From positions 124,001 through 188,000 of the forward strand of contig JAMYHL010000077.1 of the NCBI GenBank assembly GCA_025531455.1: a stretch of 64,000 nt of DNA. The letters are read 5' to 3'. The translations under genes and the position numbers were made by a program. A model generated the notes under the pieces. That model was given only the letters and a program-made list of their open reading frames with translations, searched no databases and was not told the DNA's origin. Positions 47,072 through 56,555 of the stretch are shown here, piece by piece; the first letter of the stretch is position 1, and every line of letters begins with the position of its first letter. This stretch comes from Apiotrichum sp. Y4204. Its lineage: Eukaryota; Basidiomycota; Tremellomycetes; Trichosporonales; Trichosporonaceae.

Positions 47072-48333
47072 ATGCTCGAGCCAACACGACTCACCGCTCT
47101 GCGGCGCGCGTCTCGCGCCGCGGGGTGCGCGCGCGCCCGCACACGACACCTACGACACATGTACATCAACCATTCGGGAACCGAGTCCCGCCCATTGCCC
47201 GCCGACTCGAACGTGATCGGCCTCCCGCCGCCGCCGGTGTTCCGACCATCAAGCTACTCCGGGACGGAGCAGGAGCCCGTTCAATTTGACGTGCGCCAGG
47301 GCGAGCCGTCGTCGCGCGTGTCTGCGTCGCCCACAGCATCTGAGCCACTTGAGTCTATCCCGGACCCGTTCGCGAATGTCTCGGCAGACCCGGAACCCGA
47401 CCCGTCCGAAATGGCCGTCGCGAGAGTGACCCTGCGCGCACCGTGGAACACGGCGGTGAACCGCCGACAGCATCCGTTTGATTCGCACAAATTCGTGTCC
47501 GCGCTCGAGAAGGCGTCGCTTGATTCCAACACGTCGAAGGCGCTCATGGAGGGTGTGCGCGGCCTGATGGTCTCGCGCAAGGAGCAGGCGATGGGGAAGA
47601 TGCTAGTACGCGAGGAGGCAGATAATGTGAGTATTTGCACTTGGTGCGTGGCTGACGGCAGGAAGCATATGTGTTCAAGGCCGCGCTGTCCAAGCTCCGC
47701 ACAGAGGCCAATGTGCGTAACCGGAACACGGGGCTCGCGGCGCGCAGTGCGCTCAGTGCGGTGCGCCGCGAGCTCGAGCGGCTAGAGCACAAGATAGCAG
47801 GCGACATGCAGGTGCTCAAGCACGATGTGGAGATGGACATGAGCGAGAGCAAGGACGAGAACCGCACGACCATGAAGATGTTGGATATTCAGATCGAGGT
47901 GAGTCAAGAGTCAATTAGCGCAGTAGGCGCTGACAGGCAGGAGATTAACGGCCGCGCGACGATATCTATCGGCGATCTGCGTACCGAGATTGAGAGCGCC
48001 AAGTGGGACTCCACGCGGCGCGCAATCAGTGAGTGAAGAAACATTCTGCATTATCTGACGGTAGCCATCATTGTTGTGCTCGTCATCTGTGGCGTCGGTA
48101 TCTCGACGCTCACCCTCGGTGTCGACGACACGCAGACGGCTGTTCCCCCGCCGCCGCCCAAGGTCGAGGAGCCCGCAACGCGCGACATTGGTATCGGCCC
48201 CGACGAAGATCCGTTCGACTACGAGACGCGCATCGACAAGATCCTCTCCGCGGTCCCGCCCCCGCCGGAGCGGGAGCGCAAGCCGCGCCGCAACTCGATG
48301 CCGTCCATGGCCGAGTTCCCGGAGCGCATCTAG
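47072..48333 (+). CDS. DUF1640/CCDC90-family mitochondrial coiled-coil membrane protein
   Basis: Exons 47072-47626, 47662-47898, 47941-48028 and 48065-48333 join in frame. The N-terminus (MLEPTRLTALRRASRAAGCA) is Arg-rich and acid-poor apart from Glu3, compatible with a mitochondrial presequence. The family core starts at HPFDSHKFVSALEKASLDSN and continues EAYVFKAALSKLRTEANVRN, EMDMSESKDENRTTMKMLDI and IGDLRTEIESAKWDSTRRAI. It is followed by one membrane helix (IIVVLVICGVGISTLTLG). This is the order found in CCDC90A/B (MCUR1) and yeast Fmp32, inner-membrane proteins linked to calcium uniporter or respiratory assembly. Unlike those proteins, which end soon after the helix, this one has a further 75-residue Pro/Glu-rich tail. 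Confidence 0.88.
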
Positions 48334-48801
48334 AATGGAGGTGAATGTCATTGTTGTTATAGACTGTACTCGATGTACGCATGCATATACTTAGATAGCC
48401 GAGAGTTCTAAAAGAAGGAGGGAAGCCGGATATCGAGTCAACAAGCTGTGCTCGCTGTGTGCTGCGCATGCCGCGCTTCACGGTTCCGACGCACGACGCG
48501 TAGCGCATCCGCCGCGTCGACTACGTATCCGTCGCCCTCAGACATGCATATGACCAACATGATCCAGGTATGTGGCTGAAGTATATGCGCTGTCGTTACT
48601 CGTTGCTCCGACTCTTTTGCTTCGGTGATGCCTCGGTGCGACGTCGGCGTGTTCGGCGCTTAGTTGCCGCGATGCACCACATGGTCCCATCGCCCAGCGG
48701 CATCGCAGTACGCCGATAAGTGATCTGAATATTAATCCGCCGCAGAATATGAACATTTCACTTTCCTCTGCACTTCACTTTTCTCATTCACACCCAACAG
48801 C
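48334..48801. other. Intergenic region upstream of the Xaa-Pro peptidase
   Basis: About 470 bp between two genes in the same orientation. No gene or clear promoter element apart from an AT-rich patch (gaatattaat) at 48727-48736. Confidence 0.4.
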
Positions 48802-50597
48802 ATGACCACCACAAACGGCACTGCAAGCACCAAGCTCCCGGCGCGCGAGCACGCGGCCAAGGTCGTTGCCGAGCTCGTCGGCCTTCTTCCCGAGTCGGCA
48901 CGCAGCGGGGTGAGTCGCCGCGGCATGTCGCCACCCAGCATCCAAGCACCCACCCGGCCATACTAACCCCAGTCGCACGCAATCTTCCTCCAGGGCAGCC
49001 CGTCGCTGTGCCGCGACGACACGGACCGCGAGCTCCCTTTCCGTGCGTAGAGCTACACCCGTCCTCAGCAAGCTCAAACTTACACGCAGACCAGGAGGCC
49101 AACTTCAACTACATTACCGGCGCGCATGATGTCGCGTCGGCGTCCGTCCTCGTGGCTTTCAACGGCTCGGACATTGCGCACACGCTGTTCATCCCGCCCG
49201 CGGACCCGCTCGAGACCATGTGGTCCGTCGCACCGCCAACGCTCGAGGAGGCGGCTGCGCGCTTTGACCCCGAGATCAAGTCGGCCACTGACCTTCCCGC
49301 CGCGCTCGCCGCCCTGCCGTCCGGGACGACACTGCACACCTTCCCTATCACCACTGAGTTCCCCCCGCTGCCCGAGGAAGTGACGATTGCGGCAGGCAAG
49401 GGTCCGCACGAGACGGAGCTGCTGCGCGTGGCGTTCCACCGCGCGCGTCTGACCAAGACGGAGGGAGAGATTGAGCGCATGCGCCGCGCCAACGCCATTA
49501 CTTCCGGCGCGCACGAGGTGCTCATGCGTGAGCTCGGGCGGTTTGCGGAGAAGCGCGCGGGAAGCGCCGCGGGAAACGCAAAGGCGCGCACGGGACACGA
49601 GGGCCTGCTCCAGTGGGAGGTCGAGAGCGAGGGCGACGCCGAGGCGCTCTTTGTTGCGTCGTGCCGCCGCATGGGCGCCGAGCAGGCGTACCTCCCCATC
49701 TGCGCGAGTGGGTCGCGCGCGAGCACGCTGCACTACGTGTGCAACGACCGCCTCTTCCCGTCCACCGCACAGCCCCGCGCTCCTGGTGACACGTCGTTTA
49801 CCCCCCGCCGTCTCGCTCGGGGATGCTGCGGCGACATCCCCGACCACGACCACGCGACGCCCGCGGCCGAGCCTCATGCGGGTGCGTTCGCGCCCCAGGT
49901 CCTCCTGATCGACGCTGGCTGCGAGTGGCAGGGCTACGCTTCCGACGTGACGCGCACGATTCCGGTCGGCAACGGCGGCAAGTTTACGGAGCGTGCTGGC
50001 GAGATCTACGAGCTGGTCCTGCAGATGCAGAAGGTGGGTACTGGCGGCTAGATCCCCAATTGACGACAGGAAACGGAAGACATGGCGGTCGTCGGCGCAC
50101 ACTACGACTCGCTGCACCTGCACGCACACAAGGTGCTCATTGCGGGCTTTATCAAGATGGGCATCTTCACCGGCTCGGCAGAGGATGTGCTGCAGAGCGG
50201 TCTGTCGGCGGCGTTCTTCCCGCACGGTCTCGGCCACTCGATCGGCCTGGACGTGCACGACTCGCTGCAGTACCTCCGTACCGTGCACACTGACCTGCCG
50301 GAGAGCACGGCAGCGACCCCCGAGAAGCTGTACACCTACCTTCGCATCCGGCAGCCGCTGCAGGCCAACATGGCACTCACAATCGAGCCCGGGTGCTACT
50401 TTGCGCCGCAGCTGCTTGACACGCACGGCGTGTGGGAGTCGCCACTCGTTGACACCGAGGTGCTCAAGAAGTATCTCCCCGTCGGCGGCGTGCGTATCGA
50501 GGACGTGGTGGTTATCCGCGAGGGCGGCAAGTGCGAGAACCTTACGACTGTCGGCCGCGAGCGCGCGTGGGTCGAGGCCCGCTGCGCGGGTCAGTAG
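48802..50597 (+). CDS. Xaa-Pro dipeptidase/aminopeptidase, M24B family
   Basis: The enzyme cleaves the bond before proline in small peptides with a two-metal centre. The start at 48802 gives MTTTNGTASTKLPAREHAAK. The N-terminal domain includes SHAIFLQGSPSLCRDDTDRE and LPFHQEANFNYITGAHD (the conserved 'F-x-Q-x-x-N-F-x-Y-x-(S/T)-G' block, joined across an intron). The pita-bread catalytic domain has all five metal ligands: Asp in LLIDAGCEWQGYASDVTRT (two), His in FPHGLGHSIGLDVHD, Glu in LTIEPGCYF, and Glu in VGGVRIEDVVVI. It is closest to eukaryotic prolidase (PEPD). Introns are short; the one before ETEDMAVVGAHYDSLH is only 36 nt. The stop is at 50595-50597. Confidence 0.93.
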
Positions 50598-50856
50598 TGT
50601 ATGCATTGTGGAGTGAGTGGAGCTGGGTGTGAGCGACTGGGCCTGGAGTGGGGATTGGGGACTGGCAACTGACTGCGGGTGATCTTTGATGTCCTTCTTG
50701 TTTTATTGATGAGGAATGGAAGCTGGGAGATGATGGCGCCCGCCGTCGCCCGGAAATCACTGATTCTGACTTTTCCACGATCCTCATTCATCACCCACAA
50801 CCTCACTCTGTCGGAAGCACGCAGGAATGAAGCGTGGCCGCTTCACAAGGCAAAGA

Positions 50857-50862
50857 TATAAG
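50857..50862 (+). promoter_or_regulatory. TATA-like element
   Basis: TATAAG lies 56 nt upstream of the start codon at 50913, implying a short leader. Confidence 0.4.
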
Positions 50863-50912
50863 CATGCCTGCCTACATCCCACTCTCATCACTGACGCTCA
50901 CCGACACTCACA

Positions 50913-51579
50913 ATGGAACCCCACCGCGGGCCCCGTGCGTCGCCCGCCGTCCAAGCTAACAGCAGTGGGCTACTCGCCCCTCGCCGCATTTTACAGCGAC
51001 ACACGCATCGGGTCGTACCTCGCCCACGAAGCCGCCAAGATGGAGACTCCCTACGCACTCTCCTCGAGCTCGGTATATTCGCGCTCGTCCATCTCGCGCT
51101 CTTCCTCGCTCTCGCTCTCGCGTTCTGCGTCGCGCTCCGCGTCGCGCCCTCGCCCCGGCTTACACGTATCCCTTCCTAGCCAGAACATCAATCACCGGCC
51201 CACCAACAGCATCACGAGCACGATCAGCGCGCTCTCCTCCGCCTCCACCGTAAGCGGATACTGGCCCGGCAGCGAGCTGCTGCACATGCTCCGCGCCGCC
51301 GAGGAGCGCGCCGACATGGAGGTATATGCCGCGTATCGCCCCGAGCCCCAGGTGTGGTCCGGAGTGCGCTGCACCTCGCCTTCGTCCACCACGCGCGCTT
51401 TTACTCCGGCTTCGAACTCGCACTCGGCCTCTTCGCACACTGCTGTCGCTTCGCACGCCTCGCATACCACTCTGCACGCGGACTACCCCCGCGGCCACTA
51501 TGACCCGTACACGCGCACGTTCCGGGTGCCGTACTTTGACCCCGCGGCTTACTATGGGCTTGAGGACGAGAGTTACTGA
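50913..51579 (+). CDS. Small serine-rich hypothetical protein
   Basis: Exon 1 (50913-50934) encodes MEPHRGP plus one base. A 31-nt intron (50935-50965, gtgcgt...ctaacagcag) is followed by an exon to the stop at 51577-51579, giving MEPHRGPLGYSPLAAFYSDT and about 211 residues in all. Residues about 40-85 are a Ser/Arg run (SRSSSLSLSRSASRSASR). The C-terminus is Tyr-rich (HYDPYTRTFRVPYFDPAAYY). No domain recognised. An alternative uninterrupted frame starts at 50827, but it would translate across the TATA-like element and the intron, so I prefer the spliced model. Confidence 0.5.
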
Positions 51580-51771
51580 GATATGAAGCAGTCTAGTTCT
51601 GATAAATGACGTTGGAGACTCGTTTGCAACGTGGTTGCGCTCCAATGTTTGTTGATGACATGCGCTTGGACTTCGAGGATGGCTGTACTCGCTGACCACA
51701 CCTGACGCTTAACATAGTACCGTAACTCACAGCACGCCGAAACCCCCGACATGGGTCACTCGAAGTCATCC

Positions 51772-51807
51772 AGCCCTTCTGCGCGATCCAGCCCTTCTGC
51801 GCGATCC
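51772..51807. repeat. Two tandem copies of an 18-bp unit downstream of tRNA-Asp copy 2
   Basis: Units 51772-51789 and 51790-51807 (agcccttctgcgcgatcc) are identical. They adjoin the Pol III terminator of the tRNA gene on the other strand. Confidence 0.85.
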
Positions 51808-51808
51808 G

Positions 51809-51813
51809 AAAAA
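51809..51813 (-). terminator. Pol III terminator of tRNA-Asp copy 2
   Basis: Five T residues on the minus strand begin 28 nt after the tRNA 3' end, matching copy 1. Confidence 0.7.
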
Positions 51814-51840
51814 GGCTGTGGACGCTCTCGCGCCGCGCAT

Positions 51841-51919
51841 CTTCCTGACGGAGAATCGAACTCCGATCTCCCGCGATCTAGGTGACAAGCGAGCATACTA
51901 GCCGTTATACGATCAGGAA
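51841..51919 (-). tRNA. tRNA-Asp (GTC) with 7-nt intron, copy 2
   Basis: Identical over 79 nt, including the 7-nt intron, to the gene at 29018-29096. Acceptor stem TTCCTGA/TCAGGAA, anticodon GTC and T arm CGGAG/CTCCG are all present. Similarity continues into both flanks, so the two genes come from a segment duplication rather than from independent conservation of the tRNA alone. Confidence 0.93.
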
Positions 51920-52373
51920 GGCGATATCTGAAGAATAGCAGCGTGGAAAAATGAGGAGAAGATGTGGCGTGGACGGTAAGGTTGCTGGTTTCGGAAGCTA
52001 TTTTCATCGGCGGGAGTTGCGCTCGAGTTGCGCTGTGATCTTCAGGAAAAAGGAGAGTAGTGTGCGTGTCGTTTGGGGGTTGTGGATGCTGATATGATGA
52101 TTGGAAGATGGGAGATGAAGACGAGTCGGAAGGGAAATTGATGGTATCTCGGAATCTTTGTTGTAACGGAGGTGCGGAATGTGGGTGGTGCATGTGGGGC
52201 CCCAGTGGACGATCTCGTGCTCCGTTCATCTCTTGCATCTCCTCCATTGTCCCGCCATTCCTCTTCCACTCTCCCCTCCTCTCACATCAGCTTGCAGATC
52301 TCCGCCTCCCTCGCCATCTCTCCAAAGCCAGTTTAATAGACTAACAACCTAGAACTGGATACCGCGCCGTAAC
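51920..52373. other. Intergenic region between tRNA-Asp copy 2 and F-box-like gene 3
   Basis: About 450 bp. No gene seen; a pyrimidine-rich stretch (52230-52330) precedes the F-box-like start. Confidence 0.4.
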
Positions 52374-53522
52374 ATGAGCGCGGACGCTCGAGCGCAAGCC
52401 GAGCGACCAGCCGCCCCGGCTCCGCGCGGCGCGATCGACATTGTCATGTATCCCCACCTCCTAGACGCCATAATCGCTTTCGCCGCGTATCCCGTCCTCC
52501 TCCGCCTGCGCGCGACATGTACAACGCTCCGTGATGCCATTGACGCGGAGCTGTTTTCCCATGTCGGCGCAGAAGTGCGCCCCATACGCGGGAAGAGCGC
52601 GCCGGCCCACATGGTGGTCACGAATCTGCGGATAACTCGGGATGGGCAGCGGTGCGTCCTCCCATCATTATACCTCACCCCCGCGGAGCTCGAACTACTA
52701 TGCGACGAGGCCGAGGGGAGAAACACTTCCCGCTGGATACCGCGCTTCCTACCAGCATTCCTAAACCCCGCAACGGCCCGGCGCGCAGAACGCGACCGCG
52801 TCGCGGCCGCCTCGCGCGCGCGGCAGCTCGCGCAAGTCCGCACAATGGACCAGTGGCCGTCCATGACCAACATTTACTCTTCCGAACAGCTCGCCGCCTT
52901 TCTCCCGCGCCAGGCGGGGCTTGAACATCGTGTTTTCCGCCGTATATTCGGTGGGAGGCAGCTCGCGCCCCTCCCATCGCCTGCGAGACCGACCACCATC
53001 ATCGACTTTATCCTCAAATCGCCAAAGGGAACTTTGGATGTTCCCTTCTGCACGCGGCACGTCCTCAACTTTGCGGGAATCCGCCCCGAGGGGCTGTATG
53101 CCTGTTCCCTAGCGTACGCGGGCGTGCGGGAGATTGCCGTCGTCCTCGCCTCTGTTGAGAATCACGACCCGCCAGAAGCTACAGAGTGGGCGCTCTCGGA
53201 CGACGATGTGTCAATGTACGTCCCCGCGCTGGTCCTCCTCACGCTCCGCGACGCGGTATGCGGAGGCGCGAGCGTCGAGTTTGTAGGCCTAGAAGCGGTG
53301 GGTACGTGGCCCCGCGGCCGGCCGTGCGATGCTCAGCTGCACGCTGCGTGGCGGCGCAAACTTGTGCAGACCTGGACTCGCAAGTGGGAGAATAAGATCA
53401 TCCCGTGGGCCCAGGCGGAGCGCGCGGCGCAGGAGCAGGTCAGGTTCACCACCCGTGCGGCGTGGCTCGCGAGCGCCCCGGACGAGGAGAAGATCTGGCC
53501 CTTGTCGCTTCCGCAGTTTTAG
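52374..53522 (+). CDS. F-box-like protein, paralogue 3 of 3
   Basis: A single-exon gene of 382 residues, start at 52374 (MSADARAQAERPAAPAPRGA). The motif DIVMYPHLLDAIIAFAAYPV followed by LLRLRATCTTLRDAIDAELF and SHVG matches paralogues 1 and 2 (YPHLL, LRATC, LRDA, LFSHV). The C-terminal 300 residues include LYACSLAYAGVREIAVVLAS and a helical Trp-rich end (WTRKWENKIIPWAQAERAAQ). No recognisable repeat domain. The three genes share layout: an intronless frame of 380-460 codons, a disordered start of about 20-75 residues, the F-box-like helix, then a diverged body. Confidence 0.72.
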   Translation: MSADARAQAERPAAPAPRGAIDIVMYPHLLDAIIAFAAYPVLLRLRATCTTLRDAIDAELFSHVGAEVRPIRGKSAPAHMVVTNLRITRDGQRCVLPSLYLTPAELELLCDEAEGRNTSRWIPRFLPAFLNPATARRAERDRVAAASRARQLAQVRTMDQWPSMTNIYSSEQLAAFLPRQAGLEHRVFRRIFGGRQLAPLPSPARPTTIIDFILKSPKGTLDVPFCTRHVLNFAGIRPEGLYACSLAYAGVREIAVVLASVENHDPPEATEWALSDDDVSMYVPALVLLTLRDAVCGGASVEFVGLEAVGTWPRGRPCDAQLHAAWRRKLVQTWTRKWENKIIPWAQAERAAQEQVRFTTRAAWLASAPDEEKIWPLSLPQF

Positions 53523-53811
53523 AAGATTGGACTGCTGATGTACGGTGATATAATGCATGTTTCCTCCCAAAGGACCTGTAATCTCCCGCACCACCCGCCC
53601 GGGGACTCGTGTCCGCGCCTTATGGGGCGGGCACGACGAGGGATCGCGAGGGAGGGTATGACTGGAGAAGCCGTCGCCGGAGGTCAGTACCCCACTCGCG
53701 AGTGGGGATGGCCCGTGAGATCATGAGAAACGACAATGGGCAGCATTGCGCCGCGTTGCCCCTCCATCCATATCAAGTACATGCCATCTATCGCCTACAA
53801 ACAAACCCATA

Positions 53812-55436
53812 CTATGCCATCTCGGAGTAAATCTTGATGGTCTTGTCCGCGCCGCCGGTGATGAGACGCGTGCCCGTCTTGTCAAACGACGAGCAGAAGA
53901 TGCCCTGGGGTTAGTGATACGGAAGTGGGGCGACACCCTCCTGGCATGTCCGGACTTACCGATTCGGCGTCCAGCGAGCCCGGCTGCGGAATGTCCTTGA
54001 GGTGCTGGAACGGCAGGCCGGTCGCATAGTCCCACATGGTCATTGTGCCGTTGTCCGCGCCCGAGAAAAGCACGCCCTCCTCGTTGACGGACAGCGTGTT
54101 GATGATCGCCTCGTGACCGGAGAAGTTGAAGACGAAGTTGCCGTCTGGGAACTTCCACTTTTTGATGCTGAGAGCAGTGTCAGAATCGGTACTAGAAAAA
54201 GGTTATAGCTGCTATGTCCGGGTGTCTTGCAGCTACCCCTAAAACTCACTTATTTCCGCCAGCCGATCCGGACGCAAAGCTAAACTCCTGCGGGGCGAGC
54301 GCGAGCGCGCGCACGCTCTTCTTGTGGTGCGTGAGCGTGGCCATCGACTTGCCCGCCGCGAGGTCCCACAGGCGGATCGTGCTGTCCATGCTGCCCGAGA
54401 CAATCTGGGGGTCGAGCGCCTGGCACTGCACGTTGGCGACTGTGCTCGTGTGGCCCGTGAGCGTAAAGATGTTGGCACGCGAGCGCATGTCCCACACGCG
54501 CACTGCGGCGTCGCGGCCGCCAGTGACGAGGACGTCGAGTGTCGGGTGGAGACTGGGGTGAGAACGGAAATCCAGCACCACACTCACGCAAGAGAGTACA
54601 CGCCGGAGAAATGGCCGTGATAATGCCGGATAACGCGGTTCGTCTCGAGATCCCAGCACTTGACCATCTTGTCCTCTCCACACGAGAACATGTATGGGTG
54701 GCGGTCGGAGATTGCGAGCCCGCGGATCGTCGACACGTGGCCCGTAAGCGAGAGCTTGAGCTCGCCGCTCGCGAGATCCCAAATCTACCATCAGCACCCG
54801 ACGCGCGTTTCCATTTCCACCCACCTTGATGACCCTGTCGCCCGCACCCGTCGCAAACCACTGGTTCCCCGGCTCGACCGCCACGGCGCGCACCCAGCCC
54901 ATATGCCCCGAGATCACGCGGCTCAGCTTCCACTGGGGATGGTACACGGGCTTGACCTCGCGCGCCTCCTTTTTGCGCATGAGCGCCTGCGACAGCCGGC
55001 TGCCCGCCGCCCCGCCGTCGGCCGCAAAGCCCTGCTGGTGACGGAACTTTACGAGCGAGCGCGGCGCGTCGCTCGCCGCCGGCGCTGATGCTGAGCTTCC
55101 CGCATCGCCAGCAGTAAGCAGCTTCACCCCCGGACTCGGTCCCGGCGCCGCTACCCCTGGCCCAGCTGCCGGACGCTTCGGCCCCGCGGGTCCAGCCTGC
55201 GCAGCGAGGATCGGCGGGAGCACCTGTACGTCTGCGTACTCGGCCGCCAGCTTTGTCGCGAGCTTGATCTTGTTCCTGGGGTTAGATGAACGCCTACACC
55301 TACAGACTCATCAAACTACTCACGCGCGCTCCAGTCCCCCCGTGCCGAGATCGTGGCCATATACTGCGCGCGCACGCTTCGCGCCCCGCGCGACGAGGTC
55401 CGCGAGCGGCGGGAGGGTGGATGTGGAAGCGTCCAT
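53812..55436 (-). CDS. PRP46: Pre-mRNA-splicing factor PRP46 (PLRG1), WD40 protein
   Basis: PRP46/PLRG1 is a WD40 subunit of the Prp19/NineTeen-associated complex of the spliceosome. The first exon is read as [20 protein letters not shown] followed by RARAVYGHD, start at 55436. The next encodes [20 protein letters not shown], then a Pro/Ala-rich stretch. The seven-blade propeller begins [20 protein letters not shown], the family hallmark, with blades [100 protein letters not shown] and [20 protein letters not shown]. It ends [22 protein letters not shown], stop at 53812-53814. Six short introns. The exact start in exon 1 is less sure than the rest. Confidence 0.93.
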
Positions 55437-56555
55437 CGCCGGGAGTGCAAGAGTCGGGAGGGAGGAGTTTGTGGGGAGGGCCGGATCCAGTGTCGACGCT
55501 TGTGCTGATGAGGATGGAGGGTGGAGGGTGGTTGTGGTGTGGATGGATGGCGATGGTTGTTGGATTGTTGTTCAAAGTCGATGCAATAAAGTGTTGCATC
55601 ACTCGAAGCAGTGGCCCTTGCCCGGAATATTTCGCGGAGGGTTTTTGCCTATTTTATCCCATCTCACCCCCAGGATATACACAAGATTCAACATCCAGGC
55701 CCAAGTTCCACAAACTCCTACGATGTGGACGATGTGTACGATGCGACGATGCAACAATACTACTATGAAACGTTATGGTCCTGCATGCAGCGAGCTCGGG
55801 TAGAGCTCCCAGACGAGGCGTAGCATACACGGCGAAGCATCCCGCTCACAGATGATGCAGCTTACCGCAAAACCTACCGTCATCGCCGGGGGAGGCAGGC
55901 GGTGACTCTCCGGATCGGGATCCCGCTCCGCACGGCGTGGTGGCAGTGCCATATCAGCCCTCCGCAGCTGGATACAGCATGCTCCGAGCGTTGCAACTCA
56001 CAGGATCGCGTCCGGCGCACTCACATGTACAAGCTCCAGAGCTCCATATGGGCTTGGCGTGCATTCCTGGTCGTGTAGACCTGATTCCGGGCCGCATTCC
56101 GCGTGCTTCCAGCTCCGGGACCGGGACCGGGTCGCAGTCTAATTCCTAACCTTATACCACATGCCAAGTCGATGGGGGCCGGGGGGCGTCAAGCTCTTCA
56201 CTCACAAGGCCACAAGACGGACACCATATAATGCACAGCTTGAGCCCAGCCTCCCCCCATCTCATTTACCCCCATCGCAGAGTCATAAAACACGCTGCAT
56301 CGCAACAGGTCAACTAAGGAATATCAAAATACAGGGATAGCCGCCCGGCGGCGCTCTACGTCGTCAATCTAGCTCGCCTACTCGCACAACATTGTGACCG
56401 GGGTAGCCGGTCCATTATAGCCCGCATGGCCTGCTTTTGTTCCATCTATGCGCCATGGACGGCGACGTCGACATGGCCCAATTCGTCACCATGGGGGAAG
56501 GGTACCATGGATCCGCTCCATACGCGGAGCGGAGGGAGGAATGTGGGTCGTGGAC
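55437..56555. other. Intergenic region, no gene recognised
   Basis: About 1.1 kb between PRP46 and the proline-rich gene. It contains gggaccgggaccggg at 56116-56130 and a tgtacgatgcgacgatgcaac run at 55734-55754. Open frames overlap on several phases and have no conserved blocks. Confidence 0.4.

Noticed and set aside
49080..50606. 508-codon open frame on the minus strand opposite the Xaa-Pro peptidase
   Set aside because: It is an antisense frame of a GC-rich gene with strong codon bias. The plus-strand product carries all five M24 metal ligands, and the antisense product has no recognisable domain.
51772..51807. Short tandem repeats considered as a CRISPR-like array (also at 62405-62480)
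   Set aside because: Units are directly abutting with no spacers, the genome is eukaryotic, and at 62405 the repeat is in frame in a coding exon.
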